A DNA stretch of 64,000 bases from positions 62,001-126,000 of the forward strand of contig NZ_JAELUP010000117.1 of the NCBI RefSeq assembly GCF_016424485.1, read 5' to 3'. This document shows positions 1 to 9,237 of the stretch, one piece after another. Under the pieces are notes generated by a model that saw only the letters and a list, made by a program, of their open reading frames with translations, was not told where the DNA came from and searched no databases. This DNA is from Paenibacillus roseus (GTDB lineage Bacteria; Bacillota; Bacilli; Paenibacillales; Paenibacillaceae). The position numbers and the translations under genes were made by a program. Numbering within the stretch: the stretch's first letter is position 1; each line of letters opens with the position of its first letter.

Positions 1-1736
1 ACGAGTTGACCCGCCTGCCGGGTTGTCGCTCCATTGTCATCGACAGACTTGGCAGAACCGTACACACACCAGGGAGCGTCATCAAAACGGGCCAACCGTT
101 GCCAGTAGTCGATAACCTGCCCCAGCTTCCGTTTCAAATCCCTGTTGTCTTCCGCGACAATAGCAAGACGCAGCGGATGATGGTCGCGCCCTGCCGAAAG
201 CGTATAGGCGATATCCTTCATTTCGGCCGGGCTCTCTCCGTCCAGATATTCGTACATATGCAGCATCAGAGAGCCTAACGCTCCCTCACTCTTCGCCGAG
301 AACGGAATGATATAGTGCTGCTGCTCGTCAGTTCCCCGCATGGATTGAGTAGGCTGTGGGGCATATTCCTCCAGAACAACATGACAGTTCGTCCCGGACA
401 AACCGAACGAGCTGACACCGCAGCGCCTTGGAGTATCCGATGCCGCCCATGGCTGCTGGGCCGTGTTTATGTATACCGGTGAATCGATAAACGGGATCTG
501 CCTGTTCGGGGACTTGAAATGAATGCTCGGCGGAAGAATTTGGTGCTTCAATGACAATGCCGCCTTGATCAGCCCTGCCAATCCTGCACAATCATAGAGA
601 TGACCGATATTGCTCTTCACCGATCCGATTGCGCAGAACTGCTTCTTATCTGTAAATTTGGCAAATGCCTTGCTAATACCCTCGATCTCAATCGGGTCGC
701 CGAGCCTTGTTCCCGTACCATGGGTTTCGATGTAGCCGAGTGTTGCAGGGTCGATGCCCGCGTCCTTCCATGCCTTTATCAACACGGCCGTCTGGGCTTC
801 CGGATTGGGGGCGGTAATTCCCATTGAAGCGCCATCCTGATTCGATGCGCTTCCCTTTATGACACAATAGATCGGATCGCCGTCCCGTCTTGCCTTGTTA
901 AGAGGCTTCAGCAGTACAGTTGCAGCCCCCTCACCCATGCCCGAACCGTCGGCCAAGTTATCAAAGGCGCGCGTCTCATCATCCGTAGACTCAATTCCGA
1001 GCTTCGCATGATCTTTATTTTGCGGAAGCAGATTAAGCCTCACTGCGCCGACCATCGCCATCTCGCAGTCGCCCCGGCGAAGCGCGTGGCAGGCCAGATC
1101 GACCGCGATTAGCGAGGAGGAACAAGCCGTATCTACGGTCAAGCTCGGCCCTTTAAAGTTCAGCAAATAGGAAATCCGGCTCGGAATGATGGAAGACAAA
1201 TTTCCCGGCATGGCCGCAGACAGCAGGGAGGGATTGACCGTTTCGACCATCTCCCGGTACATATAGCTTTCAACATCTCCGATATTGCCGACATATACAC
1301 CGATGTTGCTTCCGGTCAGCTGCTGAGGCCCATACCCGGCATCTTCAAGCACATTCCATGCCGCCTCCAAAAAAAGCCGTTGTCGGGGATTCATTAATTC
1401 AGCTTCTTTAGGCGGAATGTTGAAAAATGAATAATCGAATGCGTCAATATCCTCGAGAAAAGCACCGTCGGCATAAGGCATTTCGGGTTTGCCCGCGAAT
1501 TGAATAAACCGGTCCGCATCCTCTTGGCGCTTTTTCTGGAGCTTTGAGACACAGCTTACCCCGTTCTTAATATTTTCCCAGAATATGTCCGTATTTCGGG
1601 CCATCGGAAAGCGGGTATACACGCCGATAATGGCAATCTCCTGATGGTCGACTTCTTTTATTGCAGCCGTCGACAGTTCGTCCTGACTTCTAAGACGTAA
1701 TTGAGTCAGATCCGGCGAATTCGTTTTCAACTTCAT
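1..1736 (-). CDS. Modular polyketide synthase, ketosynthase domain (3' end outside window)
   Basis: The frame stays open from an ATG at 1736 to the left edge, so the C-terminal part is missing. An N-terminal linker of about 30 residues is followed by a full ketosynthase domain (about residues 32-450). Its active-site Cys is in DTACSSSL near residue 205, with both catalytic His motifs HGTGT and KSNIGH. A post-KS linker follows. The domain extends or condenses a carrier-bound acyl chain. A GGGGGG tract directly precedes the ATG and the upstream ligase gene ends 15 bp away, so they are co-transcribed. No acyltransferase domain is visible in the 578 residues present, so trans-AT or NRPS-linked architecture is possible but unproven. 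Confidence 0.93.
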   Translation of the reverse strand, partial: MKLKTNSPDLTQLRLRSQDELSTAAIKEVDHQEIAIIGVYTRFPMARNTDIFWENIKNGVSCVSKLQKKRQEDADRFIQFAGKPEMPYADGAFLEDIDAFDYSFFNIPPKEAELMNPRQRLFLEAAWNVLEDAGYGPQQLTGSNIGVYVGNIGDVESYMYREMVETVNPSLLSAAMPGNLSSIIPSRISYLLNFKGPSLTVDTACSSSLIAVDLACHALRRGDCEMAMVGAVRLNLLPQNKDHAKLGIESTDDETRAFDNLADGSGMGEGAATVLLKPLNKARRDGDPIYCVIKGSASNQDGASMGITAPNPEAQTAVLIKAWKDAGIDPATLGYIETHGTGTRLGDPIEIEGISKAFAKFTDKKQFCAIGSVKSNIGHLYDCAGLAGLIKAALSLKHQILPPSIHFKSPNRQIPFIDSPVYINTAQQPWAASDTPRRCGVSSFGLSGTNCHVVLEEYAPQPTQSMRGTDEQQHYIIPFSAKSEGALGSLMLHMYEYLDGESPAEMKDIAYTLSAGRDHHPLRLAIVAEDNRDLKRKLGQVIDYWQRLARFDDAPWCVYGSAKSVDDNGATTRQAGQL

Positions 1737-1751
1737 CCCCCCGTTCTTCCG

Positions 1752-4289
1752 TTAGACCGAAACCTTGTCGCTGTTTTTTACGATGTCCGAAAGAAGCATC
1801 ATATACTGGGTAAAAAGCTCCTTTATTTTGGCCTCTTTTAGCCTGTGGCAGTTTAAAGAGCACAGCACCTCAATTTGGTTGTCATACTCCACAGGCTCGA
1901 TAACAATGTCGAACCCTTCATTCCACTGAACATGGACCGGCTTTGCATCGGGATTGATCACGAAGAGCGGTAAAATTCGCAGTTCATCATGCTGCTGGAT
2001 ACGATCGAGGTCATTGGCCGAATAGGCATGTCGCTCCGAATCAGGTCCGAGCTTCGCGGACACTAGCTCTAGCAGCGTGTCGACCGTATCCACCTCAGCA
2101 AAATCCACCGTCAATGAGATAAATTCATAATCCTCTGCAGCAACCTGGACGGTTACCGTATTTTCGCCGGATGCGAGTTTCAGTAAAAAGAGCAAGCCGG
2201 ACAACAGGACAAGTTTGGAATCTGTCTGTGCATCGTCGGCAATCTCTTGCAGCCTTCTGAATGTATCCGGGTCGAGCATAGCCTCAAATGCTGAAACTGG
2301 AGGACCCCCATTCCGGTTAAAATAGGTCTCTTCCATCCTGACACCCGGCAGGATCAAACTGCCGCCTCGGTCAATAAACCCTGTCAGCTTGGCGATCGTT
2401 GGATACTTATACAAATCCGGAACAGATACCTGAATGCCATGCCATTTCTCCAGTTCATCCGACAACTGGGTAAGGACGAGGGAATTGCCCCCGCTCTCAT
2501 TAAAATGATCATGAATTTCCAACTGACGCCCCAACAAGTCCTGGCACAGCCGGAGCAGCATCTCCTCTGTACTTTCGCCTGCCGCCTGTATATCCTTGAT
2601 GCTCTCCAGTTCATGAATTACGTCATCGAACATCCCGGTGGCGTACTGCTCGCCCAGCTTATACCGCTGAATTTTCCCGCTCGTTGTTTTTGGAATCGAT
2701 TTCACCGGAATTACATGATCGATAAAAATACCCATCTTCCGGTGAATATGCTGTTTGACCCGATTGGAGAGCGTTGCAAACGCCTCAAGATTTCGGCGCC
2801 TGAACAACAGGAACAGCAATATCTTCTCCATACCTGCCGACAACCCTGCCGATCCGCAAGCTGCGACATTCCATAGCTCAACTCCGTCGACTTCCTCTGC
2901 GACGCGCTCAATATCGTGAGCAAATACATTTTGACCGTTCACAAACAAAATGTCCTTCGCCCTCCCGACAACAACAAGACGCCCGTCCTGGACAAAACCA
3001 ATGTCTGTGGTATTGAGCCATCCTTCAGCATTCCGCGCTTCCTTAGAATCGTTATAGTAGCCACAGGTGACACTCGGCCCTTTGATTTGTATGTAACCAA
3101 TGGTGGACATCGGCAGCGCAGTGTCCGTTGCATCGGCAATACGAACCTCACAGCTGTCCAGCGGATAGCCTACATCCACATACAGCAGGCTGTTGGGGTC
3201 CCCGCGTTCAAGCAAGCGTGCAGCTTGCCCGACCTGGAGAAATCTCCGATCCAACGAAGCATACTTAAGCGGCTCGCCAAGCGAGGTGAAGCTGACGCCG
3301 ACGGTACCCTCCGCAAGCCCATAGGCTGGTCGCATGGCCGTCTGCGACAGATTATACGAGACCAGTTGTTCCATAAAACGCTCACTGATTTCCGTTGATA
3401 TCGGCTCTGCGCCGTTGCACAGGCAGGTCAGGCACGATAAATCCCAGCCGTAATCATGCTCCTGTTCATAGAAAGCGAGGAAATACTTGTAGCCAAAATT
3501 CGGACTGTACAATCTGTTGATCCTGTATTGATTCGTCTTCTCAATCCACAAAATCGGGTTCAGGATAAACAGCTTGGTCCGCATAATGAACTGCGAGGAT
3601 TGAGTGAAAGCGTGCAATAGATGCATCGCAATCAAGCCCATATCATGCGTCAGTGGCATCCAGCTTAACACGCGCTCGCTGGCCTTGATTCCCCAAATTT
3701 TCTTCATTGCGGCCACGTTGGACATGACATTGCTATGGGTTAAAATAACGCCCTTGGGATCCCCTGTCGAGCCGGAGGAAAACTGGATGAAAGCTATGTC
3801 ATCCGGCTGGGCCGGCTGGACTTCACCAGTAGCCAGTCCCTTTAACAAATCGCTGTCTATAAAGCTGCCCTGCATGGCATCTACGTGCTCATTCCATTCC
3901 GATTGCTCAGCTGCAAATTGCGTCAAGCCGCTTATGACGGATTCATTTCCAATCAGATGGGGACGAGTTAATTTTCCCCACACTTTGCATACCTTCAGTC
4001 TGGTTTCCTCATTGCTTCCAATCGTTAACGGAACTGCGACAATTCGCCCCAGTACACATGCCCAGAAAATCTCAAGGAACAGGCGGTTATCCTGAATCTG
4101 AATCAACAGCTCATCCCCTGCTTCTACCCCGCTATCCTGCAAATCTTTCAGAAGACGGATCGAACGGGCGTACAGCTGTCGGTAGGACACAAATTCCTCT
4201 TGTTCCGTGTCTTCGATAAACGTAATTCCCCGCTCGTCGATCTCATGGTTCGCTGCGACAATATCTTGCATAAGCAAATGCTTGTTCAT
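1752..4289 (-). CDS. Fatty-acyl-AMP ligase / carrier protein / half condensation-domain protein
   Basis: Residues 1 to about 570 form an adenylating enzyme of the fatty-acyl-AMP ligase type. Visible are the P-loop-like FSSGSTGDPKG, WMPLTHDMGL, YGLAEGTVG (FAAL-like), GRAKDILFVNG and the C-terminal catalytic Lys context TTSGKIQRYKL. A carrier domain with the phosphopantetheine Ser in GGNSLVL follows at about 590-660. The last 150 or so residues resemble only the C-terminal half of an NRPS condensation domain and lack its HHxxxDG motif. The protein probably activates a carboxylic acid as acyl-AMP and loads it on its own carrier for the next enzyme. I chose ATG 4289 over a TTG two codons upstream; neither has a strong ribosome site. 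Confidence 0.9.
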   Translation of the reverse strand: MNKHLLMQDIVAANHEIDERGITFIEDTEQEEFVSYRQLYARSIRLLKDLQDSGVEAGDELLIQIQDNRLFLEIFWACVLGRIVAVPLTIGSNEETRLKVCKVWGKLTRPHLIGNESVISGLTQFAAEQSEWNEHVDAMQGSFIDSDLLKGLATGEVQPAQPDDIAFIQFSSGSTGDPKGVILTHSNVMSNVAAMKKIWGIKASERVLSWMPLTHDMGLIAMHLLHAFTQSSQFIMRTKLFILNPILWIEKTNQYRINRLYSPNFGYKYFLAFYEQEHDYGWDLSCLTCLCNGAEPISTEISERFMEQLVSYNLSQTAMRPAYGLAEGTVGVSFTSLGEPLKYASLDRRFLQVGQAARLLERGDPNSLLYVDVGYPLDSCEVRIADATDTALPMSTIGYIQIKGPSVTCGYYNDSKEARNAEGWLNTTDIGFVQDGRLVVVGRAKDILFVNGQNVFAHDIERVAEEVDGVELWNVAACGSAGLSAGMEKILLFLLFRRRNLEAFATLSNRVKQHIHRKMGIFIDHVIPVKSIPKTTSGKIQRYKLGEQYATGMFDDVIHELESIKDIQAAGESTEEMLLRLCQDLLGRQLEIHDHFNESGGNSLVLTQLSDELEKWHGIQVSVPDLYKYPTIAKLTGFIDRGGSLILPGVRMEETYFNRNGGPPVSAFEAMLDPDTFRRLQEIADDAQTDSKLVLLSGLLFLLKLASGENTVTVQVAAEDYEFISLTVDFAEVDTVDTLLELVSAKLGPDSERHAYSANDLDRIQQHDELRILPLFVINPDAKPVHVQWNEGFDIVIEPVEYDNQIEVLCSLNCHRLKEAKIKELFTQYMMLLSDIVKNSDKVSV

Positions 4290-4349
4290 AGCCAATGACT
4301 CAACCCCAAATCGTCATATAATTCCTTGATGCAGACCTGATAAACCCGC

Positions 4350-5063
4350 TTATTGCACCGTGTTAAGCAATGAGCGATTAATATGCTGAATGACCGTGTC
4401 GAAGCTGTCATTCAAATAGAAATGTCCGCCTTTAAACTTGTGAAGCGAGAATGGTCCTGTCGTGTGATTGCCCCATTCGGCAAGATCGCGCTTGTTGACA
4501 TCCCAATCCTGAACGCCTGTCATTACGTTAAAGATTGCTGACAGGGGCTGTCGGTCATTGGCATATTCATAGGATTCCATCGCATAGAAATCCGCCTTGA
4601 GAATCGGAATAAACGTATCCGCCAGTTGCGGGTTCTCAAACAGCTCAGGCGATGTCCCGCCAAGCTCAAGCAGCCGTTCCTTCAACTGCTCGTCAGGGGT
4701 ACTGGGATTAACCAAATCCGTTCTTGCGATATGGGGAGCCCAGCGTCCGGACAAGAACATTGCATTTGGCTCATGTCGGCCGTTCTCCCTTAGCTTATGC
4801 GCCAATTCGAAGGCGAGGAGACTTCCCATGCTATGGCCGAAGAAGGAATACGGGCCATCATCGATTAGATGGGCAATTTGCCTGTAGACGTCGTTGACTA
4901 CTTCATCGAAGGTCCGGTACAAGGGATCTCTTGATCGTGTTCCTCTTCCGGCGAGTTCGACAGGAACAAAGTCGATTTCGTCAGTTACATGCTTTTTCCA
5001 CTTATAATAGTACATAGAGGAGGCGCCGGCGTAAGGAAAGGCAAACAGCTTCAGCTTCTTCAC
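4350..5063 (-). CDS. Type II thioesterase (editing thioesterase)
   Basis: A 237-residue alpha/beta hydrolase of the GrsT/SrfAD family. The N-terminus FAFPYAGASSMYY is typical, the nucleophile Ser lies in GHSMGS, and the late His is in GGHFYL. Family members free stalled or mis-primed acyl groups from carrier proteins of PKS and NRPS lines. Start is a GTG after AGGAGTTGAGGG, a Shine-Dalgarno-like stretch lying over the stop codon of the preceding carbamoyltransferase. The gene sits between that enzyme and the acyl-AMP ligase, as expected for proof-reading in this cluster. Confidence 0.94.
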   Translation of the reverse strand: MKKLKLFAFPYAGASSMYYYKWKKHVTDEIDFVPVELAGRGTRSRDPLYRTFDEVVNDVYRQIAHLIDDGPYSFFGHSMGSLLAFELAHKLRENGRHEPNAMFLSGRWAPHIARTDLVNPSTPDEQLKERLLELGGTSPELFENPQLADTFIPILKADFYAMESYEYANDRQPLSAIFNVMTGVQDWDVNKRDLAEWGNHTTGPFSLHKFKGGHFYLNDSFDTVIQHINRSLLNTVQ

Positions 5064-5072
5064 CGTTAGCCC

Positions 5073-7097
5073 TCAACTCCTGGCAGACAGAGCTGCTACG
5101 CGCTCAGACGGCTTCAAATTCACAAGCCGGAGCGACCACAACTCGATAAAACAATCGACAATTTCTCCCTTGGACTGCTCAGAGAAGCCGAGATCAGCCG
5201 CCAGTTCGCCAAGCGATTTCTCCCCGTCCGAATGCTCCAGGATTAGGAATACTTCCTCCGGGATCACCTTTTTGTACTTGTTTCCAAAATGAAGCCGGAC
5301 TTCGTGGGACGTATGTTTCGTCCCATCGGCAGAATATCCAATCGATTTTTTCAATTCGGAGTTTACAAGCCGGGTCGGCGCCATATGCAAATAATCGTCT
5401 GTGCCGACATTCTTCTTTTCCACCATATAGTCTCCTATAGCCAAATAGTGAATATTTGTCGTCAGGAAGCTTACAATGGCATCTTCCTCTGAGTCTACGA
5501 TCGGCTCGACGTTATTATTGAACGAGGTGTTCAGCAGAATGGGCACCCCGGTCAATTGCCTGAATTCATCAATTAACCTCCAGTACTTATCATTGGTAGC
5601 TCTGGAAACAGTTTGAATCCGTGCCGTGCCATCGACATGTGTCACTGCGCCAAGCAGTTGTTGCTTGTCCTCCTTCGTTCTCAGTACAAAATTCATGTAA
5701 GAGTATGGTGCTTTTGTACTTGGCATTTCATAGTAATCGGCAACGTATTCTTCCAGAACGGATGGCGCAAAGGGCCGATATCCCTCCCGCTTCTTCACCA
5801 TCTGGTTAATAACGTTCTTATTCTCAGCAGGTCTTGGGTCAGCGAGAATACTGCGATTTCCCAAAGCTCGCGGTCCGAATTCCGCACGACCTTGCACCCA
5901 GCCGAATACCGATCCTTCGGCAATGCGTTTTGCGGTCTCTTCCTCGATATTGTCCACTTTGCGGAAGCCGACAAATCGCTCCCATCGCTTCAATAGTTCA
6001 CCCAGGCCGTCGTTGTCTTGAATTCTGCTTCCCCAGTACAGATGCTCCAGCTTTTCTGGTGCATCGTCAGATTGGAATTTATTGGAAATGTATAAAGCGC
6101 CGCCAAGCGCATTGCCTGCATCATGTGCTGCGGGCTGTACGAAAACTTCGTCAAATAGACCTGAATACAACACTTTGCCGTTCATGGAGCAGTTATGCGC
6201 CACGCCCCCTGCCATACTGAGCTTCGTATGTCCGGTTGCCTGCTGATAGTGGGTGAGGATATGCATAACAATCGTTTCGAGCGCTTCCTGCAGTGCCGCT
6301 GCCACGTCCTTATGCTCCTGGGTGATCGGACCGCCCTTCTTACGCGGCGTCATAAAATCAAAAAGTGCCGTTGACCAGGCCAAATTTAATTTGAATTTGC
6401 CTTCGGGAAGGAGGACATATGCTTTCTTAAGCATCCTTCTGAATTTGCTAGGATCACCGTATGGCGCGAGACCCATCACTTTATATTCATCATGCTGATG
6501 ATAACCCAGCATACGGATGACAGAAATATAGAAGGAGCCAAGGCTGTTATCATTGGTGATGCGATCAATAATTTTGAAATTTGTTCCTTCAGCGCTGATA
6601 ATATAACCGGCGTAGCCTTCCTGCGACTGTCCATCAATGGTAACAGTCAGACTTCGGTCAAAGCCGGACATAAAATGCGCGCTGGCTGCATGGCAGATGT
6701 GATGATCAACGAAGACGATATTGTTCGGGTCGTAATTCGTTCCGTCAATCTTGTAGAAAAAGTCTAGCAACATCTCCTTCGCATTTTTGAACAACGACTC
6801 CCGGTAAAAAAAATCATCCCGGGCGTACATATCGGACTCCTGCTCTCTCGTCGTAATCACAACTTTATCAATGTCCGCAAATGTAAGATTCAGCTCGCTC
6901 AAGCATAGACGAATCGAGTGCAACGGCGCTTTGCCCGTATGTTTAACCCGATTTAATCTTTCTTCCTCCACCGCTGCAATCACTTTGCCATCCTGGACAA
7001 GAACAGCAGCAGAGTCATGCGGAATTCTGCCAAAATCAAACACCTTCAAATCCTCGTGGGGCAAATCCATACCACCCGTCAAACCTAGTACTAGCAT
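5073..7097 (-). CDS. O-carbamoyltransferase, NodU/CmcH (TobZ-like) family, copy 2
   Basis: This family transfers carbamoyl from carbamoyl phosphate through carbamoyl-AMP to a hydroxyl of a natural product. The N-terminal Kae1-like domain has HDSAAVL, an EEERLNR motif and the metal-site pattern HHICHAAS. The C-terminal domain has FGPRALGNRSILADPR and EGYRPFAPS, so the key residues look intact. About 90 further residues at the C-terminus end in a winged-helix-like stretch. Start: GGGAGG abuts an ATG at 7103, but lies 6 bp before the ATG at 7097, which gives MLVLGLTGG, so 7097 is preferred. It closely resembles the gene immediately upstream, so the pair is a tandem duplication. Confidence 0.93.
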   Translation of the reverse strand: MLVLGLTGGMDLPHEDLKVFDFGRIPHDSAAVLVQDGKVIAAVEEERLNRVKHTGKAPLHSIRLCLSELNLTFADIDKVVITTREQESDMYARDDFFYRESLFKNAKEMLLDFFYKIDGTNYDPNNIVFVDHHICHAASAHFMSGFDRSLTVTIDGQSQEGYAGYIISAEGTNFKIIDRITNDNSLGSFYISVIRMLGYHQHDEYKVMGLAPYGDPSKFRRMLKKAYVLLPEGKFKLNLAWSTALFDFMTPRKKGGPITQEHKDVAAALQEALETIVMHILTHYQQATGHTKLSMAGGVAHNCSMNGKVLYSGLFDEVFVQPAAHDAGNALGGALYISNKFQSDDAPEKLEHLYWGSRIQDNDGLGELLKRWERFVGFRKVDNIEEETAKRIAEGSVFGWVQGRAEFGPRALGNRSILADPRPAENKNVINQMVKKREGYRPFAPSVLEEYVADYYEMPSTKAPYSYMNFVLRTKEDKQQLLGAVTHVDGTARIQTVSRATNDKYWRLIDEFRQLTGVPILLNTSFNNNVEPIVDSEEDAIVSFLTTNIHYLAIGDYMVEKKNVGTDDYLHMAPTRLVNSELKKSIGYSADGTKHTSHEVRLHFGNKYKKVIPEEVFLILEHSDGEKSLGELAADLGFSEQSKGEIVDCFIELWSLRLVNLKPSERVAALSARS

Positions 7098-7159
7098 AAT
7101 CATCCTCCCATCTTATTTTGCATTCTCATTCTGCCTTGCAGTTGCCTGCTGCTTTTCTT

Positions 7160-9187
7160 CTAAACTGTAGCCACTGCAACAGATTCATAAGGCCTCAAAC
7201 TGATTAGACGCAAAGACCATAGATCGATGATTTCATCAATAATATCAACTTCCGCCTTTGTGCCGCTGCCTGTAAGCTCCAGCAGCTCTGCCACCGTTTT
7301 CTTTCCGTCGGATTGCTCTAGTAACTTGAAGACTTCTTCGGATAGAGCCGTCTTGTATTTATCTCTGAAATGAAGCCGAATCTCGTAGGCCTTATGCGTA
7401 TAACCTTCCGCTGTGTAGCCGATTGCCATCTTCAGCTCCGAACTGTCCGGTCGTCTAGGAACGAAATGAAGGAACTCCTCTTTACTGACCGGCTTCTTAT
7501 CTATGATGTAGTCCCCAATGATCAAGGTGTTAATATTGGTCGTCAGGAAGCTGACAATCGCATCCTCTATGGAATCAACAATTGGCTCGGCATTGTTATT
7601 GAAGGAGGTATTAAGCAGCACCGGGACATCCGTCAACTTCCGGAATTCATCAATCAAACGCCAGTATTTCTCATTCGTTTCCCGTGATACGGTCTGAATC
7701 CGTGCCGTACCATCAACATGAGTCACCGCTCCGAGCAGCTCCTGCTTGTCCTCTTGCGTTTTCAATACAAAATTCATATACGAATACGGAGCTTTCGTTT
7801 GCGGTAAAACATAATAATCCGCAACATATTCTTCCAATATGGAAGGAGCAAAAGGCCGATAGCCTTCTCTCTTCTTCACCATCGAGTTAATAATCCTTTT
7901 ATTTTCAGCCGGACGCGGATCAGCCAGAATGCTACGGTTGCCGAGCGCTCTTGGGCCGAACTCCGATCTCCCTTGAACCCAGCCGATAACCGCTCCACCT
8001 GCGATCAGTTTTGCCGCGTCCTCCACAACGTGATCTGTTTTGCGATAGGAAACGAATCGCTCCCACTGCTGCAACGTTTGAAGCACACCGTCTTCGCTCT
8101 GAATGGCTGTTCCCCAATACAGATGACGGAGCGTCTCTGTCTGTACCTGAGGAGCCACCTTGCGGGATGCTATCAAGGCTCCTCCCAGCGCATTGCCCGC
8201 ATCGTGGGCAGCAGGCTGAATGAATACTTCGTCAAATAGGCCGGCATATAAAATTTTCCCGTTCATCGTGCAATTGTGCGCAACGCCGCCTGCCATGCAA
8301 AGCTTTTTGTGCCCCGTAGCCTGTTGATAGTGTTCAAGAATATGCATCACGACGATTTCAAGCGTTTCCTGAAGGGCAGCCGCAATATCCTTGTGCTCCT
8401 GTGTGAACGGCTCACCTTTGAGCCGTGGCTCGAAGGACTCCATCAGTACGTAGTACCAGCCTTGATTAAGCCGATACTTCCCTTCCGGCAGCAGGGTGAA
8501 CGCTTTCTTGAACAGCCTTCTGAAAGTTGCGGGATTTCCATATGGAGCAAGCCCCATGACCTTGTATTCATCATGCGTAGTGTAGCCCAGAAATTCGATT
8601 ACTACATCGTAAAAGGAGCCCACGCTATCACCATTGGATATGCTGCCCAGCGACTTCAACGAACCCCCCTTCGCGCTAAGGATGAGGCCTGCATTGCCTT
8701 CCGGAGAAGCTCCGTCAATTGTCACGATAAGCGCTTCATCAAAGCCGGACATGTAATAAGCGCTTGCCGCGTGGCAGTGATGATGATCTTCCAACACCAC
8801 TTGGTCTTTACTTAAACCTACTTGGAAGTAACGCCCCAGCAGTTCGGCCAGAAATGCCTTGGGATCGGTGTAGGGATAGTCTCGATAACGCTGGCGATGG
8901 CCAATCGTTTCGAATTTCAAATGGCTTTCAGCACAGTAAAAAATAATTCGATCCACTTCATCCAAGCGGATTCCCCCGATTTCCAGGCATCTGCGTATGG
9001 CTTGAACAGGGAACTTCCCCGAATGCTTAATCCGATTGAGCCGCTCCTCCTCATAGGCTGCAACTACCTGGCCATCCACAATTAATACTGCCGCGGAATC
9101 ATGAATCGTATCTGTTTTAAGATTGAGGGAGGTGAATCCTTCTTCATGCGGCAATTCCAAACCTCCGCTAATTCCAAGAATCTTCAT
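7160..9187 (-). CDS. O-carbamoyltransferase, NodU/CmcH (TobZ-like) family, copy 1
   Basis: Paralogue of the next gene, with long near-identical stretches such as HDEYKVMGLAPYG and the FGPRALGNRSILADPR block. The metal-binding HHHCHAAS motif and C-terminal carbamoyl-adenylate residues are present, so it should be active. It carries the same C-terminal extension of about 90 residues. Start: AGGCAGG lies at a proper distance before the ATG at 9187 (MKILGISGG), whereas an ATG seven codons upstream has no ribosome site. Two carbamoyltransferases in one operon suggest two carbamoylation sites, two substrates, or a heterodimer; the sequence does not decide. Confidence 0.93.
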   Translation of the reverse strand: MKILGISGGLELPHEEGFTSLNLKTDTIHDSAAVLIVDGQVVAAYEEERLNRIKHSGKFPVQAIRRCLEIGGIRLDEVDRIIFYCAESHLKFETIGHRQRYRDYPYTDPKAFLAELLGRYFQVGLSKDQVVLEDHHHCHAASAYYMSGFDEALIVTIDGASPEGNAGLILSAKGGSLKSLGSISNGDSVGSFYDVVIEFLGYTTHDEYKVMGLAPYGNPATFRRLFKKAFTLLPEGKYRLNQGWYYVLMESFEPRLKGEPFTQEHKDIAAALQETLEIVVMHILEHYQQATGHKKLCMAGGVAHNCTMNGKILYAGLFDEVFIQPAAHDAGNALGGALIASRKVAPQVQTETLRHLYWGTAIQSEDGVLQTLQQWERFVSYRKTDHVVEDAAKLIAGGAVIGWVQGRSEFGPRALGNRSILADPRPAENKRIINSMVKKREGYRPFAPSILEEYVADYYVLPQTKAPYSYMNFVLKTQEDKQELLGAVTHVDGTARIQTVSRETNEKYWRLIDEFRKLTDVPVLLNTSFNNNAEPIVDSIEDAIVSFLTTNINTLIIGDYIIDKKPVSKEEFLHFVPRRPDSSELKMAIGYTAEGYTHKAYEIRLHFRDKYKTALSEEVFKLLEQSDGKKTVAELLELTGSGTKAEVDIIDEIIDLWSLRLISLRPYESVAVATV

Positions 9188-9237
9188 ATGCACACCTGCC
9201 TTTTTCATAAATTTTGTATCTCAAGCTCTCATGCACC

